From Chryseobacterium taeanense (GTDB lineage Bacteria; Bacteroidota; Bacteroidia; Flavobacteriales; Weeksellaceae), in the NCBI RefSeq assembly GCF_900099685.1, contig NZ_FNDW01000001.1:310001-374000 (forward strand): 64,000 nt of DNA, given 5' to 3'. The notes beneath the pieces are model-generated. The model was not told where the DNA came from, did no database searches, and worked only from the letters and a program-made list of their open reading frames with translations. A program made the translations under genes and the position numbers. This document shows positions 42,675-51,712 of this stretch, piece after piece. Each line of letters begins with the position of its first letter. Within the stretch, counting starts at the first letter, position 1.

Positions 42675-45600
42675 TTAAAAAGTGATATCAACTCCTGATA
42701 AAATGAATCTGCTACGCGGATAAGCGGCGTAATCTACACCAGGTGTTAATGGGTTTCTTCTTGTATTAGCTTCCGGATCATATCCTGAATATCCTGTGAT
42801 GGTAAATACATTATTCATTGTAAAATACAATCTGAAATTTGAAAGTCCTAATTGCTTTGTGAAATCTTTTCCTAATGAATAACCGATTGTAAGGTTATTT
42901 AATCTAAGGAAAGAGCCGTCTTCAATAGCATACGAGTGTAGAAAATAGGCACCTGCAGGAGGAGTCCACATCGTGGTGTTGGCATTAAGTGCTGCCAGAG
43001 CTGCCGGATCATTTACTTTAACTCCGTTATCATCAAACCATCTCCAGCGGTCAGCTACCTCTACAAGCATATTGTTGTCTCTGTAAAGATACTGCGTGGA
43101 ATATTCAATTTTATTCGCGTTGTACACTTTGTTTCCTACCGAGAAGTTGAACATTACGCTCATATCCCAGTTTTTATATCGGAATGTCTGGTTGAATCCA
43201 CCATAGAATTTTGGTTGGGCGCTTCCCAGGTCAGTCATGTCATTATTGTCGATAACGCCATCTCCGTTCAGATCCTGTAGCTTCAGATCTCCGGGTTGTA
43301 CCGGTTTTGCAGCGTTAGCGACTGCTGCGGAATTTGGAACACCTGTTTTCAAGGTGTAAACTTGTGTTGTTGGGTTATAATCAAAGTCGTTTATCTCATA
43401 TCTTCCCGCTGTTACATATCCCCAGTAAGTGCCGACTGGTTTGCCTACCTGTACCAAAAAATCGTTCAGGTTGTTTTGCCATCCTGATGGGTAAAGATAA
43501 TAATTGGAACTTGCAGAAGCATTATTTCCTAAACTTTTAATTGTATTTCTATTGGAAGAGATGTTGGCATCGATTTTCCAGGTAAAGTTTTCTTTATTGA
43601 TGATGGCACTTCCGATGGAGAATTCGATACCTTTGTTTTCTGTACTTCCGGAATTCTGGAACTGATATTCGTATCCTAAATTCTGAGGTATTTTTGCCAG
43701 CAGCAAAAGATCTTTCGTGTCAGTCTGGTAAACATCCAGAGAACCGTATACTTTCCCTTTAAACAAGCCGAAATCCAGACCTGCATTTTTTGAAGATGCC
43801 GATTCCCATTTTACTCTTGGGTTAGACATGATATTTCCGGTGGTAGCACCAGGCGTTACATTGCTACCGAACGCATATCCGTAATCAGAGGATGTGGTGA
43901 AGAACGTATCGTATAAAAAGGCCTTGATCCTGTTATTCCCAGAAAGACCGTAGCCGGCACGCAGCTTAAGTTCGCTGATGACTCTGCTTTCTTTCAGGAA
44001 ATTTTCTTCATTGATCTTCCATGCCAGAGAAGCTGCCGGGAAGTATCCCCATCTATTTCCGGGACCAAAAATACTGGAGCCGTCTATCCTCATGGATGCC
44101 GTTAAGATATATTTATTTCTAAAGATATAGTTGGCTCTTCCGAAAAAGGACACGATTCTGTCCGGCAGTACTTCTGTTCTGGGATTATCCTGAACCAATC
44201 CTGAAGGCGGAGTGGCTGACTGGATGTTGGCAAATGCTTCCTGTGGGCTGATTGATTTCGGAAGCCATTTGATATTCATTGTTAACGATTCAGCATCGGT
44301 TTTTACGGTTTCCTGTCCCAGAAGGAAATCTACTTTATGCTCACCATATGTTTTTCTGAAATTTAAAGTATTGGTATTGGTAATCCGTCTTGATTGTGTT
44401 CTACTTAAAAAAACAACCGGCTGGTCATTATTTTGTCTTGCAAGACTGGTTATGGTCCCTGAAAACTGATTCACAAATTCATCCCGCTGGACATAGCCAA
44501 TCACACTTCTGAAAGTGAAATCTTTATTAATCTTATATTCTAAAGTTCCGTTTAGCAAAAGATCATTTCTTCCATTCTCTTTAACTTCTTCATTCGCTAA
44601 AAGAACTGGGTTTACGAGATTCGTTTCATTGGCAAATAGCGGGTCAAACTCATCTATATTTATAGCAGGACCTCCTTCAAATGGCTGATATCTTACAGCA
44701 TTTCTCAATCGGTTGGTGCTTTGTGAACCTGTAGACGATGTCCCTGCTCCAAATATCGTCTGCCTGCTGTATCTTGCATTAAGCGTTACCGAAAGTTTTT
44801 TGGAAATATCATAGTCATATTTAAAATTGGCCATATTTCTTTTAAAGCCGGAACCAATCATAATTCCGTCTTCCTGAATATTATTTAAAGATAATGAGAA
44901 CGATGAATTATCAGAACCTCCTGTAACGGACAGATTATGCGTAAAGTTGAAGGCTTCTCTGCCGAAAACTTCATCCTGCCAGTCTATTTTCTTTAGATTT
45001 CCGTAGTTTTTACTGATATCCTGAAAAGTTCCGTATCTTGTATTAAATGCATCAATATCTGTCTGTACGCCACCTTTGTTGTAAATTTCGTACTGATATA
45101 AAACATATTGGTAAGGATCCAGTACATCAATAGTTTTCTGAATCTTTCTTACGCCTAAAAATCCGTTGTAATTGATCGAGGTTTTGGCTCTTTTACGTCC
45201 TCCTTTGGTGGTAATCAGAACAACCCCGTTGGCTCCTCTGGCTCCATAGATACTGGTGGAAGAAGCGTCTTTCAGAACTTCTATCGATTCAATTTCTTTG
45301 GGTGATAAAATAGATAACGCATTATCCATCTGAACCCCATCTACTATATAAAGAGGTGCATTACTGCCGGTAATAGAATTACCTCCTCTTATCACAATAT
45401 CTACATCTGCTCCCGGAGATCCTTCGCTCAGAGAGACCTGCACCCCGGCCAGACGACCCTGAATTGCTTCTGCTGCATTGGTAGAAGGCATGTCTTTTAT
45501 GGCATCACCTTTCACAGAAGAAACGGCGTTGGTAACGTCTTTTTTAGAAACTTTGGTATAGCCCACCAATACCACTTCATCGATCTTGGTTTCTTTTTCC

Positions 45601-45692
45601 TTTTTGGTTTCTTTTTCTTGAGCCATTGCAAGGACAGGAAGCAGAAAAACAGTTAAATATAACCACTTTACTGATTGTACTTTTTTATCCAT
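42675..45692 (-). CDS. susC: SusC-like TonB-dependent outer-membrane transporter
   Basis: A 1005-residue protein with a signal peptide (about 1-24). It lacks the usual N-terminal carboxypeptidase-like domain and goes directly to a TonB-box-like IDEVVLVGYTKVSKKDVT. A plug domain (IQGRLAGVQVS, IRGGNSITGSNAPLYIVDGV, YGARGANGVVLITTKGG) follows, then a long beta-barrel ending in ILSGVDITF. It imports pectin oligosaccharides together with SusD. It is the first gene of the minus-strand operon. A -7 box and operator lie about 120-150 nt upstream. Confidence 0.92.
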   Translation of the reverse strand: MDKKVQSVKWLYLTVFLLPVLAMAQEKETKKEKETKIDEVVLVGYTKVSKKDVTNAVSSVKGDAIKDMPSTNAAEAIQGRLAGVQVSLSEGSPGADVDIVIRGGNSITGSNAPLYIVDGVQMDNALSILSPKEIESIEVLKDASSTSIYGARGANGVVLITTKGGRKRAKTSINYNGFLGVRKIQKTIDVLDPYQYVLYQYEIYNKGGVQTDIDAFNTRYGTFQDISKNYGNLKKIDWQDEVFGREAFNFTHNLSVTGGSDNSSFSLSLNNIQEDGIMIGSGFKRNMANFKYDYDISKKLSVTLNARYSRQTIFGAGTSSTGSQSTNRLRNAVRYQPFEGGPAINIDEFDPLFANETNLVNPVLLANEEVKENGRNDLLLNGTLEYKINKDFTFRSVIGYVQRDEFVNQFSGTITSLARQNNDQPVVFLSRTQSRRITNTNTLNFRKTYGEHKVDFLLGQETVKTDAESLTMNIKWLPKSISPQEAFANIQSATPPSGLVQDNPRTEVLPDRIVSFFGRANYIFRNKYILTASMRIDGSSIFGPGNRWGYFPAASLAWKINEENFLKESRVISELKLRAGYGLSGNNRIKAFLYDTFFTTSSDYGYAFGSNVTPGATTGNIMSNPRVKWESASSKNAGLDFGLFKGKVYGSLDVYQTDTKDLLLLAKIPQNLGYEYQFQNSGSTENKGIEFSIGSAIINKENFTWKIDANISSNRNTIKSLGNNASASSNYYLYPSGWQNNLNDFLVQVGKPVGTYWGYVTAGRYEINDFDYNPTTQVYTLKTGVPNSAAVANAAKPVQPGDLKLQDLNGDGVIDNNDMTDLGSAQPKFYGGFNQTFRYKNWDMSVMFNFSVGNKVYNANKIEYSTQYLYRDNNMLVEVADRWRWFDDNGVKVNDPAALAALNANTTMWTPPAGAYFLHSYAIEDGSFLRLNNLTIGYSLGKDFTKQLGLSNFRLYFTMNNVFTITGYSGYDPEANTRRNPLTPGVDYAAYPRSRFILSGVDITF

Positions 45693-45811
45693 TTTGTATC
45701 CTTATAGTTTTAGTTTGGTTGAAAGTTTTTTTCGATTTTCGTTTTTTTTTGGATTTTAAGTATTCTATTTTTTTAGTGGAAAATATTTTTTAAAGCTTAC
45801 GTTTATCATAG

Positions 45812-45825
45812 TGCAATCGATTGCG
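45812..45825. promoter_or_regulatory. Pectin-regulon operator upstream of susC
   Basis: The core GCAATCGATTGC (45813-45824) is a perfect 12-bp palindrome. On the minus strand it begins about 10 nt downstream of a TATTTTTG -7 box (45843-45836), so a bound regulator would block initiation. Confidence 0.75.
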
Positions 45826-45835
45826 TAATTTTTTA

Positions 45836-45843
45836 CAAAAATA
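45836..45843 (-). promoter_or_regulatory. Candidate -7 box of the susC operon
   Basis: Read on the minus strand this is TATTTTTG, an exact TAnnTTTG match. A properly spaced -33 TTTG is not evident. The operator follows within about 10 nt. Confidence 0.5.
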
Positions 45844-46483
45844 TCTTGGCTTCTAAACTAATATTATTTTTCAATATGCAAAGAAAAAAATATTATTTTT
45901 TCATTAATTCGGATTAATAAATTATTCAGATTAAAAATTTATTTGGATGTAAGTTTTTGAAAGTTAGTTTGTTGTTGTTTAATTGGTAACTTGGTAGCTT
46001 TATTAAAAAATAGTTATAAAAGTTATGTTTTCATTAATTTTTGTCTTAAAATTTAATTAAAATTCTATCTTTTTATGTTAAAAAAAATTACCAAAACTTA
46101 GAGTGAGAATTAAAATTTAAGATATTTTAGTGATTTATATCATATTTTTTTCATGATTTGAGAGATGCTTTTTTTACAACAATATTCAAATTGGTAATAT
46201 AAATAGTGAATAATAGAAATCTAAATAATTTTATCCATTTTGATATGCAAACAAATACATATTTTCTGGCATGATTTTATATTTCAGCAACGGCTTACTA
46301 TTAATTTTGGTTAATATTCCCGTACAGATTCTTCTTTTTTTGAGGATTAATTTTTTTAATATTTTATTTTATTATTTTGAAAATCAAATGATTAAAAAAT
46401 TAAATTAAATTTTTGTTAACGAGTTAAATAATAATTATATATTTATCCCAACAAGTATTTCTACAAATTTTAGTGTAATTTTA

Positions 46484-46499
46484 TGCAATCGATTACGCA
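46484..46499. promoter_or_regulatory. Pectin-regulon operator upstream of kduI
   Basis: TGCAATCGATTACGCA is an imperfect palindrome of the same family as that before susC. It directly follows a TAATTTTA -7-like sequence (46476-46483) and lies 45 nt before the kduI start, a position suited to repression. Confidence 0.75.
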
Positions 46500-46544
46500 A
46501 TGTTTAACAGGTTTTGATAAAACCACAAAAAGAAAAAAAGAAGT

Positions 46545-47381
46545 ATGGCAAAATCAGAATTCCGATACGCCCATCATCCTGAAGATGTAAAAAAATATAC
46601 AACTGAAGATTTAAGAAGGGAGTTTCTTATCAATGATTTATTTAATGAAGATCAGGTAAAATTAGTTTACTCTATGTACGACAGGCTTATTGTAGGCGGT
46701 ATTATGCCTTCAACAAAAGCGCTAAAACTGGAACCAACCGATGACCTCAAAGCTCAGTATTTTCTAGACAGAAGAGAGCTGGGGATCATCAACGTCGGTG
46801 GTGCCGGAAAAGTAACAGTTGATGGCGAAGTCTATGAACTGGGCAATAAAGAAGCTTTATATATCGGAAAAGGTGCAAAGGAGATTATTTTTGAAAAGTC
46901 AGGCGTTGCACAGCCTTACTTTTACATCAATTCTGCGCCGGCACATCATACGTATCCGAATAAAAAGATTACAAAAAATGAAGCCGAAATTGTAGAATTA
47001 GGTGAAGAAAAATATGCCAACAAACGTACGATCAATAAGCTAATTGTAAACTCTGTTTTGGAAACCTGCCAGCTTCAGATGGGGATGACAGAACTTCATC
47101 CGGGAAGCGTCTGGAATACAATGCCGGCGCATACCCATACCAGAAGAATGGAAGCCTATTTTTATTTTGATCTGGAAGAAGGACAGACCGTAAGCCACTT
47201 TATGGGCCAACCTCATGAAACACGTCATATTTTTATGACCAACAGACAGGCGGTATTATCTCCCGAATGGTCTATTCATTCAGGAGTAGGAACTTCCAAT
47301 TATACTTTTATCTGGGGAATGGCCGGTGAAAATATGGATTATGGCGATATGGATGGTATCAAAACTAACGAACTAAAGTAA
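46545..47381 (+). CDS. kduI: 5-dehydro-4-deoxy-D-glucuronate isomerase KduI
   Basis: A 278-residue cytoplasmic enzyme that converts 5-keto-4-deoxyuronate to 2,5-diketo-3-deoxygluconate. The zinc ligands of the cupin-like fold are visible at His196, His198, Glu203 (in HTHTRRMEAYFYFD) and His245 (in SIHSGVG), the same numbering as in the E. coli enzyme. The length is typical. It is the first gene of the plus-strand uronate operon, 10 nt before kduD. Confidence 0.95.
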   Translation: MAKSEFRYAHHPEDVKKYTTEDLRREFLINDLFNEDQVKLVYSMYDRLIVGGIMPSTKALKLEPTDDLKAQYFLDRRELGIINVGGAGKVTVDGEVYELGNKEALYIGKGAKEIIFEKSGVAQPYFYINSAPAHHTYPNKKITKNEAEIVELGEEKYANKRTINKLIVNSVLETCQLQMGMTELHPGSVWNTMPAHTHTRRMEAYFYFDLEEGQTVSHFMGQPHETRHIFMTNRQAVLSPEWSIHSGVGTSNYTFIWGMAGENMDYGDMDGIKTNELK

Positions 47382-47390
47382 TTTTTCTAA

Positions 47391-48173
47391 ATGAATTTAT
47401 TTGATTTATCCGGTAAAGTTGCCGTCGTTACAGGAGGCACGCACGGATTAGGGATGGCAATGGCAGAAGGCCTTGCTGCTGCAGGCGCTGAATTGGCAAT
47501 CACGAGTACGACACCATCAAAATTGGAGGAAGCTTTAAAACATTATCATTCTAAAGGATACAAGGCGACCGGATATCTTTTTGACGTGACAGATGAGCTG
47601 GAAGCCGCTCAGAAAGTAGCTCTTATGGAAGCTACTCACGGAAAAATAGACATCCTGATCAACAATGCGGGAATCATCAAACGTATTCCGGCGATTGACA
47701 TGGAGATAGAAGACTTTAGAAAAGTAATTGATGTAGATCTTACAGGACCTTTTATCATGTCCAAATTAGTCGGAAAATATATGATTAAAAGAAAATCAGG
47801 AAAGATCATCAACATCTGCTCGATGATGAGTGAGCTGGGTCGCGACAATGTAGTAGCATACGCTTCTGCGAAAGGCGGACTGAAAATGCTTACCAAAAAT
47901 CTTGCAACAGAATGGGCGAAACATAATATTCAGGTAAACGGAATCGGACCCGGATATTTTGCAACGTCACAAACAGAACCAATCAGGGTGGATGGAAATC
48001 CATTCAATGATTTTATCATCAGCAGAACTCCTGAAGGAAGATGGGGAAATCCGGAAGACCTTGCAGGAACGGCAATTTTCCTGGCATCAGACGCAAGTAA
48101 GTTTATCAACGGACAAATTATTTACGTTGATGGCGGAATTCTGGCAACCATCGGAAAACCTGCTAATGAATAA
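47391..48173 (+). CDS. kduD: 2-dehydro-3-deoxy-D-gluconate 5-dehydrogenase KduD
   Basis: A 260-residue classical short-chain dehydrogenase. It has the cofactor motif TGGTHGLG (14-21), NNAGI, a Ser about 13 residues before the active Tyr, and the pair Tyr157 and Lys161 in AYASAKGG. The C-terminus has INGQIIYVDGG. It reduces 2,5-diketo-3-deoxygluconate to KDG and acts directly after KduI, with which it is co-transcribed. The next gene, uxaC, starts 19 nt later. Confidence 0.92.
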   Translation: MNLFDLSGKVAVVTGGTHGLGMAMAEGLAAAGAELAITSTTPSKLEEALKHYHSKGYKATGYLFDVTDELEAAQKVALMEATHGKIDILINNAGIIKRIPAIDMEIEDFRKVIDVDLTGPFIMSKLVGKYMIKRKSGKIINICSMMSELGRDNVVAYASAKGGLKMLTKNLATEWAKHNIQVNGIGPGYFATSQTEPIRVDGNPFNDFIISRTPEGRWGNPEDLAGTAIFLASDASKFINGQIIYVDGGILATIGKPANE

Positions 48174-48191
48174 CAACAGAATCAGACTAGA

Positions 48192-49589
48192 ATGAAACCT
48201 TTTATAACAGATCAATTTTTATTACAGAATAAATACGCAGAAGAATTATATTTCAGATTTGCGGAAAAACAACCCATTATTGATTATCATAATCATTTAA
48301 CTCCTAAAGATATTGCTGAAGATACTGTTTTCGGGAATATCTCTAAAGTTTGGATTGCCGGCGACCATTACAAATGGAGAGCGATGCGTACATTAGGCGT
48401 AAACGAAAAATTCATCACGGGAGATGCTTCGGATAAAGAAAAATTTGAGGCTTGGGCAAAAACAGTTCCCTATACCTTAAGAAATCCTTTGTATCACTGG
48501 ACGCATTTGGAATTAAAAAGATACTTCGGAATCGATGAATTGCTAAATGCAGACAATGCAGCAGAAATTTACGAAAACATCACGGCACAGCTTCAGACAC
48601 CTGAAAAGTCGACAAGAGGTTTATTGAAAATGATGAATATAGAATCTCTGTGTACAACGGAAGATCCTTTAGATAATTTAAACTATCATCAGGATTTAGC
48701 AAAAAGCGATTTCAGTATTAAAGTAAGCACGGCTTTCCGTCCTGATAAAGCAATTTTAATTGAAAACCACAACTTTGCAGACTATATTTCAAAACTAGGC
48801 GAATCTGCGGAAATTGAAATTAATTCTTACCAGACTTTATGTGATGCTTTATTAAAAAGAATCGAATATTTCCATGAAAACGGATGCAGACTATGCGACC
48901 ACGGATTAAACAATATTTCTTTTGAAGAAGCTTCAGAAGCCGAAGTCAATGCCATTTTTGAAGATAAATTAAATGGAAAAGTGATCGCCGAAAAGCAGGT
49001 AAATCAATTCAAAACAGCAATTTTATTATTCCTAGGTGAAGCTTACCACAAATACGGATGGGTTCAGCAGTTCCATTTGGGAGCATTGAGAAATAATAAC
49101 GAAAGAATGCACAGAATTCTAGGTCCTGATACAGGATGGGACTCTATCGGAGATTTTGTGCAGGCCGAAACTTTGTCTAAATTATTAAATGCTTTAGACG
49201 GGAGAGATAAATTAACTAAAACCATTTTATATAATTTAAATCCTGCCGACAACGAAATTTTTGCAACAATGATCGGGAATTTCAATGACGGGAGTATCAA
49301 AGGAAAAGTACAGTTCGGTTCCGGATGGTGGTTCCTCGATCAGAAAGACGGCATGATTAAACAGATGAACGCTCTTTCCAATATGGGATTAATCAGTTGT
49401 TTCGTAGGAATGCTGACGGATTCCAGAAGTTTCCTTTCTTTCCCAAGACACGAATATTTCAGAAGAGTACTGTGTAATTTGTTCGGTGAAGAAATGAAAA
49501 ACGGCGAATTACCGGACGATATGGAGCACGTAGGAAAAATTATTTCCGATATCTGTTACCATAATGCTAAAAATTATTTTGATTTTTAA
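48192..49589 (+). CDS. uxaC: Uronate isomerase UxaC
   Basis: A 465-residue enzyme of the amidohydrolase-like uronate isomerase family. The N-terminal metal motif is DYHNHLTP (His33, His35). Further signatures are WKWRAMR-like YKWRAMRTLGV, the TTEDPLDNL strand, and QFGSGWWFLDQKDGM near the C-terminus. It converts galacturonate to tagaturonate and glucuronate to fructuronate in the cytoplasm, opening the saturated branch that UxaB and UxaA complete. Confidence 0.95.
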   Translation: MKPFITDQFLLQNKYAEELYFRFAEKQPIIDYHNHLTPKDIAEDTVFGNISKVWIAGDHYKWRAMRTLGVNEKFITGDASDKEKFEAWAKTVPYTLRNPLYHWTHLELKRYFGIDELLNADNAAEIYENITAQLQTPEKSTRGLLKMMNIESLCTTEDPLDNLNYHQDLAKSDFSIKVSTAFRPDKAILIENHNFADYISKLGESAEIEINSYQTLCDALLKRIEYFHENGCRLCDHGLNNISFEEASEAEVNAIFEDKLNGKVIAEKQVNQFKTAILLFLGEAYHKYGWVQQFHLGALRNNNERMHRILGPDTGWDSIGDFVQAETLSKLLNALDGRDKLTKTILYNLNPADNEIFATMIGNFNDGSIKGKVQFGSGWWFLDQKDGMIKQMNALSNMGLISCFVGMLTDSRSFLSFPRHEYFRRVLCNLFGEEMKNGELPDDMEHVGKIISDICYHNAKNYFDF

Positions 49590-49599
49590 TTGAATAAAA

Positions 49600-49700
49600 A
49601 ATTCGCTCAGATTGAGCAGATTATGGATATCTTTTTTAATACAATCATCTGCAAAATTTGCTAAATCTGCGAGAGATAAAAATAAAATTTACCTTGAAAT
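49600..49700. repeat. Short dispersed-repeat-like sequence between uxaC and kdgK
   Basis: The gap carries GCTCAGATTGAGCAGATTAT and, further on, ATCATCTGCAAAATTTGC with AATCTGCGAGAGA. These are inverted and tandem variants of an ATCTGC/GCAGAT unit of a kind often repeated in flavobacterial intergenic DNA. Only this copy is in the window, so family status is an inference. Confidence 0.4.
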
Positions 49701-49717
49701 AAAGGTTAATTAAAACT

Positions 49718-50725
49718 ATGAGCAACAAAATTGTCACTTTCGGAGAAATCATCATGCGACTTTCGCCACCCGGAAACAGAACGATGAAGCAGAGCCACGA
49801 AATAGAATTCTTTTTTGGAGGAACAGAGCTGAACGTAGCGTCTTCATTAGCAACCATGGGCTGTGATGTGAAGCATATAAGCTGTGTTTCTGATGATTTT
49901 GTAGGAGAATCTGCTTTGTCTTTCATTAAAAGTTTTGGGATTGATACCGCTTTTATTTCTAAAAATGAGCATCCTTTAGGCTTATATTTTCTGGAAGTAG
50001 GATCATCAGTTCGGGCAAGCAGAATTGCTTACAACAGACTGAACGGTTCTTTTGCGAATATTCAACCTGAAAATATAGACTGGAAAAAAGCACTTGAAGG
50101 CTGTAAATATTTCCATTGGACAGGCATTAGCCCGGGAATTTCCAAAGCGGCTTATGAAACCTTGAAAGAAGGGTTGCAAACCGCACGCAGACTGGGAATT
50201 GAAGTGACAACCGATCCTGCTTACCGTTCCAATCTCTGGAAATATGGTAAAAACGGAAATGAAATTTTAAAAGAATTGGTCTCTTATTCCACAATTTTCA
50301 TCGGTGGAGTCAATGAGATTAATGAAATTCTAGGAACTCAGTTTTCATCAGATAAAAACGGTTTTTTGGAAGCTTGTGAAGAATTAAAAAAGCAATGCCC
50401 ATCAATTCATAAAATTTTCGATAAAATCAGAATTGGAGTTACGGCAAGTTCTCAGCAAACGCAGGGAAGAGCTTTGGTCAACGGAAATTATTTTGAAACT
50501 AAATTTTTAGAAATAGATCAAGTTGTCGACAGAATCGGAACGGGAGATGCTTTTGCTGCAGGTTTAATTTATGGCTTGAAAAACTTCGATGACGAGAAAG
50601 CCCTTCATTTCGCCAACGCCGCTTGTGCCATCAAACACACCATTTTAGGAGACATCAACTATTGCAGCGCAGAAGATATTCTCGAAGTAATGGCCGGAAA
50701 TTCTGGAGGACGAATAAAAAGGTAG
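49718..50725 (+). CDS. kdgK: 2-dehydro-3-deoxygluconokinase KdgK
   Basis: A 335-residue PfkB-family sugar kinase. The N-terminal FGEIIMRLSPP and GGTELNVASSLATMG match the substrate lid and first PfkB signature. The second signature is DRIGTGDAFAAGLIYGL, containing the GTGD anion hole and the catalytic Asp. It phosphorylates KDG to KDPG. The gene lies between uxaC and kdgA, separated from both by short gaps with repeat-like sequence. Confidence 0.92.
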   Translation: MSNKIVTFGEIIMRLSPPGNRTMKQSHEIEFFFGGTELNVASSLATMGCDVKHISCVSDDFVGESALSFIKSFGIDTAFISKNEHPLGLYFLEVGSSVRASRIAYNRLNGSFANIQPENIDWKKALEGCKYFHWTGISPGISKAAYETLKEGLQTARRLGIEVTTDPAYRSNLWKYGKNGNEILKELVSYSTIFIGGVNEINEILGTQFSSDKNGFLEACEELKKQCPSIHKIFDKIRIGVTASSQQTQGRALVNGNYFETKFLEIDQVVDRIGTGDAFAAGLIYGLKNFDDEKALHFANAACAIKHTILGDINYCSAEDILEVMAGNSGGRIKR

Positions 50726-50792
50726 CTTCTGGCTGTTAGCTTTTGGCAAATGGCTTTTAGCGAATGCATATTCAATTAGAAAATAGCGGACA

Positions 50793-50870
50793 TTGCTGAG
50801 TGAAACGCCTTTGCGAACGAAAAATATACATCGAGCTTTAAAAGAAAATCTTTGTGCACTTTGCGTTAAA
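50793..50870 (+). repeat. Dispersed intergenic repeat, copy 1 (kdgK-kdgA)
   Basis: The sequence contains GCTGAGTGAAACGCCTTTGC followed by GAACGAAAAATATACATCGA and TTTAAAAGAAAATCTTTG, and ends in an ACTTTGCGTT run. It shares this order and most bases with 53310-53392; a truncated relative is at 51618-51660. Confidence 0.7.
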
Positions 50871-50938
50871 AGAATACAGCACACTATAGGATAGATTTAA
50901 TCCTATCAAAGATTATTTTTAAAAATAATTAAAACAAA

Positions 50939-51598
50939 ATGACAAAAATTCAAAACGTTACCAACACCATCATCAATCAGGGAGTTTTACCTCTGTATTA
51001 TAATGCTGATGAAACGGTAACCATAGAAATATTAAAATCATTGTACAAAGCAGGAATCCGTGCGGTAGAATATACAAGCCGTGGAGAATCTGCGTCGAGT
51101 AATTTTGCCAAAATGGTAGAAATTCGCAATGCGGAAATGCCGGAAATGTTGTTGGGAATCGGAACAATTAAGAATTTACAGCAAGCAGAAGCATATTACA
51201 GATTGGGGGCAGATTTTTTTATCAGTCCGGGATTTGTAAGAGAAGTTGCAGAATTTTTAATTCCGAAAGATCTATTGTACAGTCCGGGCTGTATGACTCC
51301 GACAGAAATTATTGAGGCTGAAAGTGCGGGAGTAACTTTCATTAAATTATTTCCGGGTAATAGTTTAGGAACCGGATTTATGAGTGCGATCAAAGATGTT
51401 TTCCCAAATTTGAAATTCATGCCAACCGGTGGGGTTGATACTACAAAAGAAAGTATTGAAAGCTGGTTTAAAGCAGGAGTTTCGGCCGTTGGAATGGGAA
51501 GTAAACTGGTAAGTAAAGAATTAATGCTTACTAAAGATTATGTAACAATTGAAAACGAAACGAAGAAAGTTCTGGAAATCATCCAGGCTTTAAAATAA
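50939..51598 (+). CDS. kdgA: KDPG/KHG aldolase KdgA (Eda type)
   Basis: A 219-residue class I aldolase with a TIM-barrel. The Schiff-base Lys136 lies in TFIKLFPGNSLG, a catalytic Glu region is in RAVEYTSRGES, and the phosphate-binding loops are in MPTGGV and GMGSKL. It splits KDPG into pyruvate and glyceraldehyde-3-phosphate, the end of the pathway encoded here. It is flanked on both sides by copies of the same intergenic repeat. Confidence 0.92.
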   Translation: MTKIQNVTNTIINQGVLPLYYNADETVTIEILKSLYKAGIRAVEYTSRGESASSNFAKMVEIRNAEMPEMLLGIGTIKNLQQAEAYYRLGADFFISPGFVREVAEFLIPKDLLYSPGCMTPTEIIEAESAGVTFIKLFPGNSLGTGFMSAIKDVFPNLKFMPTGGVDTTKESIESWFKAGVSAVGMGSKLVSKELMLTKDYVTIENETKKVLEIIQALK

Positions 51599-51617
51599 TA
51601 ATGATTAAAAATGCTAA

Positions 51618-51660
51618 AGTTCTCCGTGATCTTAGCTGAGTAAAACACCTTTGCGAATTT
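51618..51660 (+). repeat. Dispersed intergenic repeat, copy 2, short (kdgA-exuT)
   Basis: This copy contains CTTAGCTGAGTAAAACACCT followed by TTGCGAATTT. It aligns with the first half of copies 1 and 3 and then diverges. Confidence 0.6.
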
Positions 51661-51712
51661 AAAAACAATCATTAAAACACACACAAAAACTAACTAATTC
51701 TAAAACTAAAAA

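Larger units (their letters stand above)
45693..46544. other. Divergent control region between susC and kduI
   Basis: An 852-nt gene-free, very AT-rich region between divergent operons. It holds two operators (45812-45825 and 46484-46499) and a -7 box on each side. The middle (about 45900-46430) shows only homopolymer-rich AT sequence, with no small gene or clear RNA structure. Confidence 0.7.

Noticed and set aside
42665..42691. Longer SusD start overlapping SusC
   Set aside because: The Met at 42664 gives a standard lipoprotein signal; the extension would put nine polar residues in front of it.
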